Positions 44,655-53,985 of a stretch of 64,000 nucleotides of DNA are shown here, piece after piece (position 1 is the first letter of the stretch; each line of letters opens with the position of its first letter). The notes under the pieces were generated by a model. That model ran no database searches, was not told where the DNA came from, and saw nothing but the letters and a program-made list of their open reading frames with translations. The DNA is from Larkinella sp. C7 (lineage in GTDB: Bacteria; Bacteroidota; Bacteroidia; Cytophagales; Spirosomataceae). The DNA is taken from the NCBI RefSeq assembly GCF_006149005.1, contig NZ_VBSL01000016.1:89218-153217 (forward strand). Reading direction: 5' to 3'. A program made the translations under genes and the position numbers.

Positions 44655-47600
44655 ATGAGGAAACTAAATCAGCGTTTTCGAACCGGATTCCTGTATTCAC
44701 TGCACTGGCTTTTTGCCGGGTGGCTGGCCATTTCGGTGGCCGAAGCCCAGTCCATCAGCAAACAGATCATCGTCGACCAGTTTGGCTGGCGACCATCGGC
44801 GAAAAAAATCGTCGTGTTTGCCAACCCGGTTAATGGCCAGAACAACGGCTCGCCCTACACGCCGGGCAGTCAGTTTCAGATTCGTCGCTCGTCTGACAAT
44901 TCGACGGTATTGACGGGAAATGTAACCATCTGGAACAACGGAAATCTCCACACCGACTCGGGCGACAAAGCGTGGCACGGCGATTTTTCGAGCCTGACCA
45001 CGCCCGGCCAGTATTACGTCTACGACCCGGCGAACAACCTGCGTTCGTACGAATTTGAGGTGCGCGATGACATTTACGCGGCCGCCCTGAAGGCATCGGC
45101 CCGGACGTTTTACTACCAGCGCTCCGGCACGGCCATCCCGGCGCAGCACGGCGGCAACTGGACCCACGGCCCGGCCCATACGCAGGATGCCAACGCCCTC
45201 TTGTACACCACGTCGGCCCAGGCCGGAACGCAACGAAACGTAACCGGTGGCTGGTACGACGCCGGTGACTACAACAAGTACATCCCGTTTCTGAGCAGCA
45301 CGATGTGGAACCTCATGGTTGGTTATGAACTCCGGCCCTCGGCTTTCCCCGACAACACCAACATTCCGGAGTCGGGCAACGGCGTACCGGACCTGCTGGA
45401 CGAGTTGAAGTGGGAGCTGGACTGGATGCTGCGGATGCAGGCCGACAACGGCGGGGTCCATAACCGGGTGACGGTGACGAGCTACGACAACGGTTCCGAT
45501 GATCCGGCAACGGATGTTCAGCCCCGGTATTACACGGCGATAACCACCTGGTCGACAGCCACATTTGCGGCCATCACCGCCCATGCGGCCCGGCTTTACG
45601 GGAATTACGGCGGTCAGTATCCGGGTTACGTCAATACCCTGCGCGCGGCTTCCGAAAAAGCCTGGACCTACCTGGAAGCCAACCCGACGATGCTGCCCGC
45701 TTCGGGAACCGACGGCGCTTCAACGGCGGCTGCCGATGCGGGTTCCAACGCCAACGACGACAAACGCCGACGGGTTGCGGCTGCGGCCGAGTTGTTTGCC
45801 ACCACCGGAACGGCCAAATACAAATCGTATTTCGAAGCCCATTACAACGACGTGAACGGTACGAGTGAAAACGGTTTTCATCCGTTCTCGAACGGTAATC
45901 TGGATGCCTCCCTGTGCTGGGAACTCAACCGGGCCTATTACGTTTATGCCAAAGCTTCCGGCGCTACGCCCGCCATTGTCACGGCGATCAGGGACAAGTT
46001 CAAAAGTACGATGGACTGGCCCCTTGAATCGTATCACGCGCAGAAAAGCGACCCCTACCTGGGTTTTATGTGGACCGGCCACTATTCCTGGGGCTCCAAT
46101 TTGCAAAAGGCGCTGTGGGCGATTCTTCCCCTACTGGCGGTCGATCTGAACGTCAATCCGGCCAAAAATGCGCTCTACCAGGAAATTGCGGAAGAGTACC
46201 TGCATTATTTCCACGGACGCAACCCGCTCTCCTGGACCTACCTCAGCAACATGGGCAGCCGGGGAGCGAACGCCGGAGCCGAAAACAGCGTCGATGAGTT
46301 TTACCACAGTTGGTTCCGGGATGGTTCGGCGCGCTACGACGGGGCGTCGTCGCAGTTCGGTCCGCCACCCGGTTTTCTGGTGGGTGGCCCCAATGTGTAT
46401 TACGGCGGCTCGTCAGCTCCTCCGAAAAACCAACCGGCCATGAAAGCATACCGCAACTGGAACACCAGCTACCCGGAACCTTCGTGGGAAATCACGGAAC
46501 CGGCCATCTACAACCAGGCGGGGTATACGTTTCTGGTGGCGTATTTTACCAGTCCGGGCGGAACTACGCCCCCACCGGTGATTTCAGCGTCGAGCAACAG
46601 CCCGGTTTGCAGCGGACAAACCCTGAGTCTGGCCGTGGCCAACGCGCCAACGGGGGCCACTTTCCTCTGGAGCGGCCCGAACGGTTTTACCGCAACGGTG
46701 GCGAATCCGACCCTCCCCAATGCCGGGACGGCCGCTTCCGGGACGTACTCGCTGACCGTGACGCCTTCCGGTGGAACGGCGCAAACGGTGACGACCACCG
46801 TCACGGTCAACGCCCTGCCCCCGGCATCGGCTTCGAGCAACACCCCCGTTGCGGCTGGTCAGACGCTGAATCTGACAGCCGCCGGGGCTGGCAACGGAGC
46901 GAGTTATAGCTGGAAAGGGCCGAATGCGTTTGTCAGCACCCTTCAAAACCCGTCCATCGCGAACGTCACGACCACAGCCGCCGGAACGTATACACTGACC
47001 GTTGGAAGCAATGGCTGCCAGGCAACGACGACGACCGTGGTATCTGTAACGGGAACCAATCCGGGTCCGGAACCAGCTTCGCTCCTGATTTATGACGATG
47101 CGCTCAAAACCGGCTGGGTCGACTGGTCGTGGAGCATGACCCGGAATTACAACGCGACCTCGCCGGTTTACAGCGGAACCAAATCGCTTTCTCTCCAGAA
47201 CACGGCGGGCTGGGGAGCCTTGTATCTCCATGCCGAAACCGCAGTTTCGTTGAGTACGTACCCGAGTCTAAAGTTTTGGGTACACGGTGGCCCCAATGCC
47301 GGGCAGCGGATGCAGGTGGTAATCAACAGCAGCGGATCGTATGAATTTACGCCCAAAGCAAACCAGTGGACCCTGATTACGGTGCCTTTCTCCGCCTTCG
47401 GAAACCCGGCGACTTTGCGGGATATTTTCATCCAGGACGTTACCAATTCAGCTCAGGCTGCGGTTTACATCGACCAGATGCACCTGGTTTCGTCCGGCAG
47501 CACCACGCCCCCGCCAACCGATCCCTTACCGGGCGGTTTGCTGATTTATGACGACGCCCTGAAAACGGGCTGGCTCGACTGGTCGTGGAGTATTTCGCGG

Positions 47601-48251
47601 AATTACGCCAACGGCACCCCGGTGAAAGCCGGCAACAAATCGCTGGCGTTGCAGTATACAGGGGGCTGGGGCGGTTTATACCTCCATCCCGAGTCCGCCG
47701 TTCCGCTGGCTTCGTATGCCCAGCTTCAGTTCTGGGTACACGGCGGCCCCACGGGCGGGCAGCAGTTCAAGGTGACGCTCAATAGCAGCTCGCAGGGGTA
47801 CACGGTTCGGCCAACGGCCAACGCCTGGACGCTGGTGACCATTCCCCTCACGAACCTGGGCAGCCCGGCCACCCTGAAAGATCTCTATTTTCAGGACACG
47901 GGCGGAGCGACCCATTCGGTTTTCTACGTGGACGATCTTCAGCTTTCAGCGGCTTCTTCGTCGGCCCGGCTGGCCACGGCGGAACCCGACGGCAAACCGG
48001 TGGTGCGGGTGTATCCGAACCCGGTCGACCGGCAACAAACAACCCTTATGGTGTCGTTGAGCGGTTTTCGGACGAATGAAGCTGTCGAGCTGAAACTAAC
48101 CGATTTGCAGGGACGCGTCCTCCGGCAACGACCGGTAACGGTTTCGACGACGGCGTATGCCTTCCCGGTGGGTCAACTGGCACCGGGCAACTACCTGCTT
48201 TCGGTGCAGGGCGAAACGACGTTGATCACCAAAAAGGTTGTGGTTGAGTAA
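44655..48251 (+). CDS. Secreted multidomain GH9 cellulase/endoglucanase with T9SS sorting domain
   Basis: From the ATG at 44655 the product has 1198 residues: signal peptide (WLAISVAEAQ), an Ig-like cellulase N-terminal domain (IIVDQFGWRPSAKKIVV), a GH9 catalytic domain with the catalytic-base motif YDAGDYNKY (Asp202/Asp205) and HGRNPLSWTYLS, and the putative acid Glu615 in ITEPAIYNQAGY. Then come two Ig-like repeats (about 640-800), two 150-residue carbohydrate-binding-like repeats each starting LLIYDDALKTGW (near 810 and 962), and a C-terminal type IX sorting domain (VRVYPNPVDRQQ ... GNYLLSVQG). The frame extends 21 codons upstream without a signal and was trimmed. Acts on beta-1,4-glucans at the cell surface or outside; not linked to a SusCD pair here. 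Confidence 0.93.
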   Translation: MRKLNQRFRTGFLYSLHWLFAGWLAISVAEAQSISKQIIVDQFGWRPSAKKIVVFANPVNGQNNGSPYTPGSQFQIRRSSDNSTVLTGNVTIWNNGNLHTDSGDKAWHGDFSSLTTPGQYYVYDPANNLRSYEFEVRDDIYAAALKASARTFYYQRSGTAIPAQHGGNWTHGPAHTQDANALLYTTSAQAGTQRNVTGGWYDAGDYNKYIPFLSSTMWNLMVGYELRPSAFPDNTNIPESGNGVPDLLDELKWELDWMLRMQADNGGVHNRVTVTSYDNGSDDPATDVQPRYYTAITTWSTATFAAITAHAARLYGNYGGQYPGYVNTLRAASEKAWTYLEANPTMLPASGTDGASTAAADAGSNANDDKRRRVAAAAELFATTGTAKYKSYFEAHYNDVNGTSENGFHPFSNGNLDASLCWELNRAYYVYAKASGATPAIVTAIRDKFKSTMDWPLESYHAQKSDPYLGFMWTGHYSWGSNLQKALWAILPLLAVDLNVNPAKNALYQEIAEEYLHYFHGRNPLSWTYLSNMGSRGANAGAENSVDEFYHSWFRDGSARYDGASSQFGPPPGFLVGGPNVYYGGSSAPPKNQPAMKAYRNWNTSYPEPSWEITEPAIYNQAGYTFLVAYFTSPGGTTPPPVISASSNSPVCSGQTLSLAVANAPTGATFLWSGPNGFTATVANPTLPNAGTAASGTYSLTVTPSGGTAQTVTTTVTVNALPPASASSNTPVAAGQTLNLTAAGAGNGASYSWKGPNAFVSTLQNPSIANVTTTAAGTYTLTVGSNGCQATTTTVVSVTGTNPGPEPASLLIYDDALKTGWVDWSWSMTRNYNATSPVYSGTKSLSLQNTAGWGALYLHAETAVSLSTYPSLKFWVHGGPNAGQRMQVVINSSGSYEFTPKANQWTLITVPFSAFGNPATLRDIFIQDVTNSAQAAVYIDQMHLVSSGSTTPPPTDPLPGGLLIYDDALKTGWLDWSWSISRNYANGTPVKAGNKSLALQYTGGWGGLYLHPESAVPLASYAQLQFWVHGGPTGGQQFKVTLNSSSQGYTVRPTANAWTLVTIPLTNLGSPATLKDLYFQDTGGATHSVFYVDDLQLSAASSSARLATAEPDGKPVVRVYPNPVDRQQTTLMVSLSGFRTNEAVELKLTDLQGRVLRQRPVTVSTTAYAFPVGQLAPGNYLLSVQGETTLITKKVVVE

Positions 48252-48275
48252 GGACCGGAACTACTGCATGCGGAA

Positions 48276-48306
48276 CGGGAGCAAGCGACGGTTTGCTCCC
48301 GTTTTT
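48276..48306 (+). terminator. Intrinsic terminator after the cellulase gene
   Basis: CGGGAGCAA (48276-48284) pairs with TTGCTCCCG (48293-48301), followed by five T residues. Located 25 bases after the stop codon of the GH9 gene. Confidence 0.88.
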
Positions 48307-48509
48307 GTTCCAACGCCTTTCGTACAAGAGATGATTCCTGACCGACAGCATGGTTTTAATGGCTTCTTCAACATGAAGGACCAGAATAGAACAGGTTGAC
48401 ACAGACAGACATCAATCACAGACGGCCAGTGATTCGTTTGGTTTTGTTGATTCAATTCCATAGAATCGGAGGTCTGTTCATCAGCACCCAACCTGATTCG
48501 CACAAAACC

Positions 48510-49661
48510 GTGAAAACTTTTTTCCTGCTTCTGCTGCTTTCTACAACGGCTTTTTCGCAACCAGCCCCCAAACCGCGCGCCCGCGACCTCGGCATTCCGC
48601 TCAACGGAAAACCGGGGCCATTCAATGCGATCACCGACGTTCCCGGTGTGCTGGTGGGCTACAAAACCCGGATTGAGGGCCACGGAAAATGGGCGTTGGG
48701 GAAAGGGCCGATCCGAACGGGCGTCACAGTGGTGCTGCCCACGGGGAAAACCGACCGGACTTATCCGGCGGGTTACTTCATTTTCAACGGCGACGGTGAA
48801 ATGACCGGCATTCCCTACCTCCACGACTACGGCACCGGTTTCGGTCCGGTCGGCATCACCAACACCAACAGCGTCGGGGTGGTTCGCGACGCCATCGGTG
48901 GGTGGTGTCACCAGCAGTTTTCGACCAAAAAGGCACTCGATTTTTCATTCGGTTTGCCCCTGGTCGGCGAAACCTGGGACGGGGTGCTGAACGACATCAA
49001 CGGCTTGCACATCCAAAAAGAACACGTCTTCCAGGCGCTGGAAAGCGCGGCTTCGGGGACGGTTTTGGAAGGCAACGTCGGCGGAGGAACGGGCATGGTT
49101 TGCTACGGTTTCAAGGGAGGAACCGGCACGGCTTCGCGACAGATTCGGGTTGGTAGTCAGGACTATACGGTGGGTGTGCTGGTGCAGGCCAACTTTGGTC
49201 GGCGCGACGATCTGGTGATGGCGGGGGTGCCGGTCGGGAAAGAAGTGACGGATTTGATGCCGGTGATCAATGAAAAGGACGGCTCGATCATCGCCATCGT
49301 CGGAACCGACGTGCCACTCGTTTCCTCCCAACTGAATCTGGTGGCCAGGCGGGTGACGATGGGCCTGGCCCGCACCGGAACCTACGGCACCAACAGTTCG
49401 GGTGATATTTTCATGGCCTTTTCCACGCAGAAAGCCGCGTATGATGCCGACACCAAAACGACCACGTACCGATCCGTGGATAAATCCAGTCTGGATGCGG
49501 TTTTTAAAGCGACCGTCGAAGCCACGGAAGAAGCCATTCTGAATGCCCTGGTGGCAGCCGAAACGATGGAAGGCATCGATCACCACAAAGTATACGGCCT
49601 GCCCCACGACCGGCTGAAAGCGGTTTTGAAAAAGTATAACCGGCTGACGGAGGGGAAATGA
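48510..49661 (+). CDS. P1-family peptidase (DmpA/BapA-like aminopeptidase)
   Basis: Self-processing N-terminal-nucleophile peptidase of 383 residues from the GTG at 48510. That start is chosen because a typical signal peptide (KTFFLLLLLSTTAFSQ) follows at once; the frame is open to an ATG at 48396, but that segment is not signal-like. Family motifs: RDLGIPLNGKPGPFNAITDV, TNTNSVGVVRD, and GNVGGGTGMVCYGFKGG followed by GTASR, whose Ser is the expected nucleophile after autocleavage. The C-terminal part ends HDRLKAVLKKY. Substrates in the family are short peptides with D- or beta-amino acids; the specificity here is unknown. A strong small palindrome follows the gene. Confidence 0.88.
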   Translation: MKTFFLLLLLSTTAFSQPAPKPRARDLGIPLNGKPGPFNAITDVPGVLVGYKTRIEGHGKWALGKGPIRTGVTVVLPTGKTDRTYPAGYFIFNGDGEMTGIPYLHDYGTGFGPVGITNTNSVGVVRDAIGGWCHQQFSTKKALDFSFGLPLVGETWDGVLNDINGLHIQKEHVFQALESAASGTVLEGNVGGGTGMVCYGFKGGTGTASRQIRVGSQDYTVGVLVQANFGRRDDLVMAGVPVGKEVTDLMPVINEKDGSIIAIVGTDVPLVSSQLNLVARRVTMGLARTGTYGTNSSGDIFMAFSTQKAAYDADTKTTTYRSVDKSSLDAVFKATVEATEEAILNALVAAETMEGIDHHKVYGLPHDRLKAVLKKYNRLTEGK

Positions 49662-49671
49662 TGGCGTAGAA

Positions 49672-49720
49672 AATACGAGATGTAAAAGTTCTGGATCTGA
49701 ACCCTTTTACATCTCGTATT
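49672..49720. terminator. Perfect hairpin after the P1 peptidase gene
   Basis: AATACGAGATGTAAAAG (49672-49688) and CTTTTACATCTCGTATT (49704-49720) are exact complements with a 15-base loop. It lies 10 bases after the stop codon, without a long T run; it belongs by style to the intergenic palindromes of this genome and may serve as terminator. Confidence 0.75.
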
Positions 49721-49757
49721 CATTTTGCTATTTTGAGTTTAAATTCTCCATCCAACC

Positions 49758-50066
49758 ATGACACTTGACGAATTTCGGGCTCTTGATCTGGATTCTTCCA
49801 GTCATTACGTTACCATTCAGCTCAAAGGCGATCAGCCACCTGTTAAGCCCGCCAAACTGCATGATCCGCTGCCTACGGCGACTCGTCCGATCCTTTTTTA
49901 CACCTATTTAGAAGGCAAACGACGCTTTTTCTCGATTATCCCGTATGATTTCACGGGAGCGATCACGTATTATAGTCGTCACATTCCGCTTGAAGAGATC
50001 GAATCCATTACTGAACTTCCGCTGATTGTCCGCAACAAACTACACAGCGACGGAAAACGGTATTGA
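49758..50066 (+). CDS. Hypothetical protein, 102 residues
   Basis: Small acidic-to-neutral cytosolic protein (no signal or membrane segment) starting MTLDEFRALDLDSS. Contains a central RPILFYTYLEGKRRFFSIIP block and ends LIVRNKLHSDGKRY. No family recognised. Preceded within 60 bases by a hairpin and by a TATTTTG sequence close to the start that could be part of a promoter. It converges with the DUF5958-like gene, with only 10 bases between their stop codons. Confidence 0.65.
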   Translation: MTLDEFRALDLDSSSHYVTIQLKGDQPPVKPAKLHDPLPTATRPILFYTYLEGKRRFFSIIPYDFTGAITYYSRHIPLEEIESITELPLIVRNKLHSDGKRY

Positions 50067-50076
50067 AAAGGCGGTT

Positions 50077-50823
50077 TTACGCATGCCGCTTCATAACGTC
50101 ATTGATTAATCGATCAGCTTGGGAAGAGCCTAAACCATATTGAATCGACAGTGCTTTTTTCAGAGCGTGGTTCAGCATGGCCATTACGCGCGAATATTTG
50201 TTCATTTCTTCCAGAAACTTCATAGATTCTACGCTTTCTGTCATTACCTCATCATAACTTAGAAAACCCGTTTGGCTTTTTCTTGTCGGCGCGGACTCCT
50301 GGTCTCGTGCTTTACTGACGGCGTTATGGGCTTTCCACAATTTGGCAAGGCTGGCAAATTCACTCCGAAAGCTGGAGTTGTTATAGACCTCGTCTACGAG
50401 TTTACGGTGTGCCGACAACAGCGCCTTTACGGTCTCATCATCTGATAAATCCCGATACCGCCACTCTTTCGATTTTTCCTCCTTTACTGACGCCAGGCGA
50501 CGTTGATACGCTATTTTGAACAGGTTTAGGAGTAAAAGATAGTCTTTTTCGATAGCACTTTCGGGGATATTTAATCGCACACGCGATAACCGATTGCCAC
50601 GCAACACAACGCAAGACTGGTAGTCTGCCCCCAGAGTACTGGCAGCGAGGGCTTGCTCAATATCAGTATCAAGCAGTTTTGTCGGGTCAATCAGATGATA
50701 AAGCTCAAAGAACCGCTTCATTTTCAGGTCCTCCTCCAGTTGACCGAAATGCGCCAGCAGTTCGTCATGCGAAAGAACTCCCTGCCCGAATCGGACGATC
50801 GCTATCTCCTCTTCCAATGTCAT
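50077..50823 (-). CDS. DUF5958-like protein
   Basis: The 248-residue cytosolic product opens with EEIAIVRFGQGVLSHDELL and continues with LLLNLFKIAYQRRL and WRYRDLSDDE; from memory these match the DUF5958 pattern (N-terminal glutamine-glycine helix, central FKIA..RR helix, W..RDLSD). Function of that family is unknown. The C-terminal half is helical and charged. It is convergent with the small gene at 49758 and divergent from the SDR gene at 50926, in a somewhat less GC-rich patch than the neighbours. Confidence 0.7.
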   Translation of the reverse strand: MTLEEEIAIVRFGQGVLSHDELLAHFGQLEEDLKMKRFFELYHLIDPTKLLDTDIEQALAASTLGADYQSCVVLRGNRLSRVRLNIPESAIEKDYLLLLNLFKIAYQRRLASVKEEKSKEWRYRDLSDDETVKALLSAHRKLVDEVYNNSSFRSEFASLAKLWKAHNAVSKARDQESAPTRKSQTGFLSYDEVMTESVESMKFLEEMNKYSRVMAMLNHALKKALSIQYGLGSSQADRLINDVMKRHA

Positions 50824-50925
50824 GGCGACGAATCTTTATACTCTTTTATGTTTTCTTCAAGGATAAATATAGTTTTTTTATGCGAACTTGTTGACTTATT
50901 TACTCCTCTCCAATTTTTTCAACCC

Positions 50926-51867
50926 ATGCAAGTTATCATTACCGGCGGTGCCGGTTTTCTGGGTCAGCGGCTGGCCAAAGCACTCCTGAACAGTTCGTTG
51001 GTTTTTGAAGAATTGCTCCTGGTCGATCTCATCCAACCAATGAATCCGGGAAACGATGGCCGGGTGCATTGCCAGCAGATCGATTTGTCGGCAGAAGGCG
51101 CGGCCAAAAGCATCGTGTCGTCCAGAACCGGGCTTCTATTTCATCTCGCAGCGGTGGTGAGCAGTCAGGCCGAAAAGGAGTTCGATCTGGGCTGGAGCGT
51201 GAATCTCGACAGTTCCCGGCACCTGCTGGAAGCCTGCCGCCACCAGCATCCGGGCATCCGGTTTGTGTTTGCCAGCGGTTTTGCCGTCTACGGTGGAGAC
51301 CTCCCGGCGGTGGTCGATGAAAGGACGGTCATTACGCCCCGTTCCTCATACGGCATTCAGAAAGCCATCGTGGAGTTGCTGGTCAATGACTACAGCCGGA
51401 AAAATTTTGTCGATGGAAGGGTGCTGCGGTTGCCCACCATTTGTGTCCGGCCCGGCCGACCCAATCAGGCGGCCTCTTCGTTTGTCAGCAGCATCATTCG
51501 GGAACCCATTCACGGCGAAACCGCTATTTGCCCGGTTTCGCCGGATCTGACCGTGCTGGTATCCAGCCCTGACACGATCATTCGCAACATCCTGCATGGG
51601 GCCAGGCTGGAAAGCAGTGCCTTTGGCGACTGGCGGACGGTCAACCTGCCCGGCATTTCGGTTACCATCCGGGAAATGCTCCACTCTCTGGAGCGGCACA
51701 CGGACCGGGAAACCGCCAACCGGGTCCAGTTCCGGCCCGATCCCGCCGTTCACGCCATTGTCAGCAGTTGGCCAACCGCCGTCGATAACCGCCGGGCGCT
51801 TCAGCTTGGCTTTTCGGTGGATGGTGATTTTGATGGATTTATCAGGCAATTTCTGGCGGAGAAATAG
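50926..51867 (+). CDS. denD: NAD-dependent epimerase/dehydrogenase, D-erythronate dehydrogenase-like
   Basis: Extended SDR of 313 residues from the ATG at 50926; the open frame further upstream overlaps the DUF5958-like gene on the other strand and does not fit the family. Motifs: GGAGFLG (7-13), the NAD-ribose Asp in LLVDLI, HLAAVVSSQAEKEFDLGWSVN, FASGFAVYGG, and the active-site YGIQK. The pattern is that of DenD-type enzymes, which oxidise D-erythronate or related sugar acids to 2-keto acids. No other erythronate-pathway gene is nearby, so the symbol is tentative. Confidence 0.75.
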   Translation: MQVIITGGAGFLGQRLAKALLNSSLVFEELLLVDLIQPMNPGNDGRVHCQQIDLSAEGAAKSIVSSRTGLLFHLAAVVSSQAEKEFDLGWSVNLDSSRHLLEACRHQHPGIRFVFASGFAVYGGDLPAVVDERTVITPRSSYGIQKAIVELLVNDYSRKNFVDGRVLRLPTICVRPGRPNQAASSFVSSIIREPIHGETAICPVSPDLTVLVSSPDTIIRNILHGARLESSAFGDWRTVNLPGISVTIREMLHSLERHTDRETANRVQFRPDPAVHAIVSSWPTAVDNRRALQLGFSVDGDFDGFIRQFLAEK

Positions 51868-51882
51868 AGACCTGGAAAATCC

Positions 51883-53121
51883 CTACTTCTTCTTTTTCCG
51901 TTTCTTCCGACCCAACTGCAGCTCCTCCGCTTCCTTCATCAAGGCCTTCAGGTCAAACTGCGCGCCTTTGCTGGCATCGACGGTTTCCTGGTAGTCGATC
52001 TGGTCGATCTGGGCCACGCGGATGGGTTTGTCCAGAAACGTTTCAATTTCGTCGAGGATCGGTTTTTCTTCGGGGCTGCAAAACGAGAACGCCTGACCTT
52101 TCTGGGTCCCCCGCCCCGTCCGGCCCACGCGGTGGACGTAGTTTTCGGGTTGCTCGGGCAGGTCGTAATTCACGACGTAATCTACGTTGGCGATGTCGAT
52201 ACCGCGCGCGCTGATGTCGGTGGCAATCAAAACCTTAACCTCCCCGCTTCGGAACTGATTCATGACCTGCAGGCGGTCTTTCTGTTCCTTGTCGCCGTGA
52301 ATGGTTTCGCTTTTGATCCCAACGCGTTCCAGGGCTTTCAACACCCGCTCGGCCCGAACTTTCGTCCGGACAAACACCAGAATTTTGCTGTCGGGGTGTT
52401 CCTGAATCAGCCGTTCCAGAAAAAACCGCTTGTCGTCCATCCCGACAAAAGCCACGGAATGGTCGATGTTTTTGGCCACCGGATCTTTGGGCGAAATCTG
52501 AATCCGGATGGCGTTGTGTACCAGCGAATAGGCTAACTTTTTGATTTTCTCGTTGATCGTCGCCGAAAAAAACAGCGTTTGCCGCTTGCGGGGCAGGAAT
52601 TTCATCAAATCCTGAATGTCTTTGATAAAGCCCAGATCAAGCATGTGATCGGCTTCGTCCAGAATCAGGATTTCGACCCGCTGCAAGCGGATGTAGCCCT
52701 GGCTCACCAGATCGAACATCCGGCCCGGCGTCGCAATCAGAATGTCGATGCCCGCTTCCAGTTGCGCAATCTGCGGGCCCTGCTCCACCCCACCAAACAC
52801 ACAAAACACTTTCAGGTTCATGTGCCGGGAAATCTGCTCGAACACCCCGGCGATCTGCAACGCCAGTTCACGGGTTGGCACCATTACCAGACACTTGATA
52901 CCCTCCGCCCGTTTCTGCTTTTTCCGTTCATGCAGCATACTGACGACCGGAATAGCGAAAGCTGCCGTTTTTCCGGTGCCGGTTTGGGCAATTGCCAGCA
53001 CATCTTCACCCTTCAGAATTGGCGGTATCGATTTAAACTGAATGTCGGTCGGTTTTTTGAAGCCCAACCCTTCCAGATTCCGCTTGATTTCGGGGGCAAT
53101 ATAATAATCGTCGAATTTCAT
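51883..53121 (-). CDS. rhlE: DEAD-box RNA helicase, RhlE-like
   Basis: ATP-dependent RNA unwinding in ribosome assembly or mRNA turnover. The 412-residue product has the Q motif (FKKPTDIQFKSIPP), Walker A AQTGTGKT (45-52), PTRELALQI, motif II DEAD, SAT, ATDISARGIDI and HRVGRTGRG, and a basic C-terminal tail (GRKKRKKKK) that binds RNA. The length, short tail and motif spacing fit RhlE-type helicases. It converges with the DenD-like gene with 15 bases between the stops. Confidence 0.93.
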   Translation of the reverse strand: MKFDDYYIAPEIKRNLEGLGFKKPTDIQFKSIPPILKGEDVLAIAQTGTGKTAAFAIPVVSMLHERKKQKRAEGIKCLVMVPTRELALQIAGVFEQISRHMNLKVFCVFGGVEQGPQIAQLEAGIDILIATPGRMFDLVSQGYIRLQRVEILILDEADHMLDLGFIKDIQDLMKFLPRKRQTLFFSATINEKIKKLAYSLVHNAIRIQISPKDPVAKNIDHSVAFVGMDDKRFFLERLIQEHPDSKILVFVRTKVRAERVLKALERVGIKSETIHGDKEQKDRLQVMNQFRSGEVKVLIATDISARGIDIANVDYVVNYDLPEQPENYVHRVGRTGRGTQKGQAFSFCSPEEKPILDEIETFLDKPIRVAQIDQIDYQETVDASKGAQFDLKALMKEAEELQLGRKKRKKKK

Positions 53122-53290
53122 GGTGGTGTACGCTGGACTCCGGGTAGTGGTTGGTCACGTCCAATGCGAGTGCGAATTAGTAGAATATTCCTGAAAAACC
53201 GTTCCAACCCTTTTGACTTCCCTGAGTCATCTTCCAAAAACAACAGATACGGGATGAATAAGTTTCTGTAGACCGGATTCGAACCCCAAC

Positions 53291-53318
53291 AAAAAAACAC
53301 CGCTACACAGCAGCGGTG
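53291..53318 (-). terminator. Intrinsic terminator for the gene at 53347-53733
   Basis: CACCGCT (53298-53304) and AGCGGTG (53312-53318) form a stem with a 7-base loop. Read on the minus strand, seven T residues follow (53297-53291). It lies 28 bases downstream of the stop codon. Confidence 0.85.
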
Positions 53319-53346
53319 GTTTTCCAGTTTGTCTAATTCTACGGTA

Positions 53347-53733
53347 TTACTCGGCGGGGGTGTTCAAAACCACCGACCGGGCGGGTGTGGAAACCGGCGG
53401 AGTAGCCACGTTCACCTGTTTGCGAATCGCGCCCTGAGCCGACTTGAATTCCAGTTCGTAGGCACCATCGGCCAGATTTTTCATGTCCAGTTTGGCCGCG
53501 TATTTCAATTCTTTTTTCGAAATCGTTTCCTGAAAAATGATTTCTTTTTTGTCGTTGCGCAGCAGAACCGTCACCGGCTCCGCGGCCGATTTTACGACGG
53601 ATACCCGAATCTTGTTTTCGGAAGTGACGTAGGCACTGGCGCCAAAGGGTAGTGCGTTGGGCGTAGCGGGGTCACTCAAAACCGGGGCGCTCAACAGCGC
53701 GGAACAGATCAGATTACTCAGGAGATTGAACAT
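53347..53733 (-). CDS. Small secreted beta-rich protein, unknown
   Basis: From the ATG at 53733 the product has 128 residues with a signal peptide (NLICSALLSAPVLS) and a single predicted beta-sandwich (KIRVSVVKSAAEPVTVLLRN, then YAAKLDMKNLADGAYELEF). The pattern LADGAYELEFKSAQGAIRK resembles the Ig-like fold of Bacteroidota sorting domains and DUF3244-type proteins, but I cannot assign a family. The frame is open upstream to 53874; that part lacks a signal. It has its own terminator and is divergent from the M3 peptidase gene. Confidence 0.7.
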   Translation of the reverse strand: MFNLLSNLICSALLSAPVLSDPATPNALPFGASAYVTSENKIRVSVVKSAAEPVTVLLRNDKKEIIFQETISKKELKYAAKLDMKNLADGAYELEFKSAQGAIRKQVNVATPPVSTPARSVVLNTPAE

Positions 53734-53927
53734 GGTGTTGTTTACGTTTAGTATTTGTTGTTGTTGGGTATGATTCAAAAGGTGTTGCTTACGTGTTCGG
53801 TTACTTGTATTCCAAACGCCGTGCCAATATCGTAATAACCTGATAATCAGCATATAAAAAATATTCTCCAGCAATCAAACTGTACGAAGCCGGACAGGTG
53901 CTGTTCGCTGCCGGACAACAATGTCCG

Positions 53928-53959
53928 TTTGGCTTTCGCCCGGCGATTCCGTAGTTTTG
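53928..53959 (+). promoter_or_regulatory. Bacteroidota-type promoter of the M3 peptidase gene
   Basis: TTTG at 53928-53931 and TAGTTTTG at 53952-53959, spaced by 20 bases, match the Bacteroidota sigma-70 consensus (TTTG, 17-23 bases, TAnnTTTG) exactly. The predicted transcript starts about 20 bases before the ATG at 53986. Confidence 0.7.
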
Positions 53960-53985
53960 AGTAACCCCAAACAACGCGTTCTTCG

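Noticed and set aside
53264..53290. tRNA on the minus strand (GGTTCGAATCCGGT resembles a T arm)
   Set aside because: The bases on both sides do not form the T stem, and no acceptor, anticodon or D arm can be built around it.
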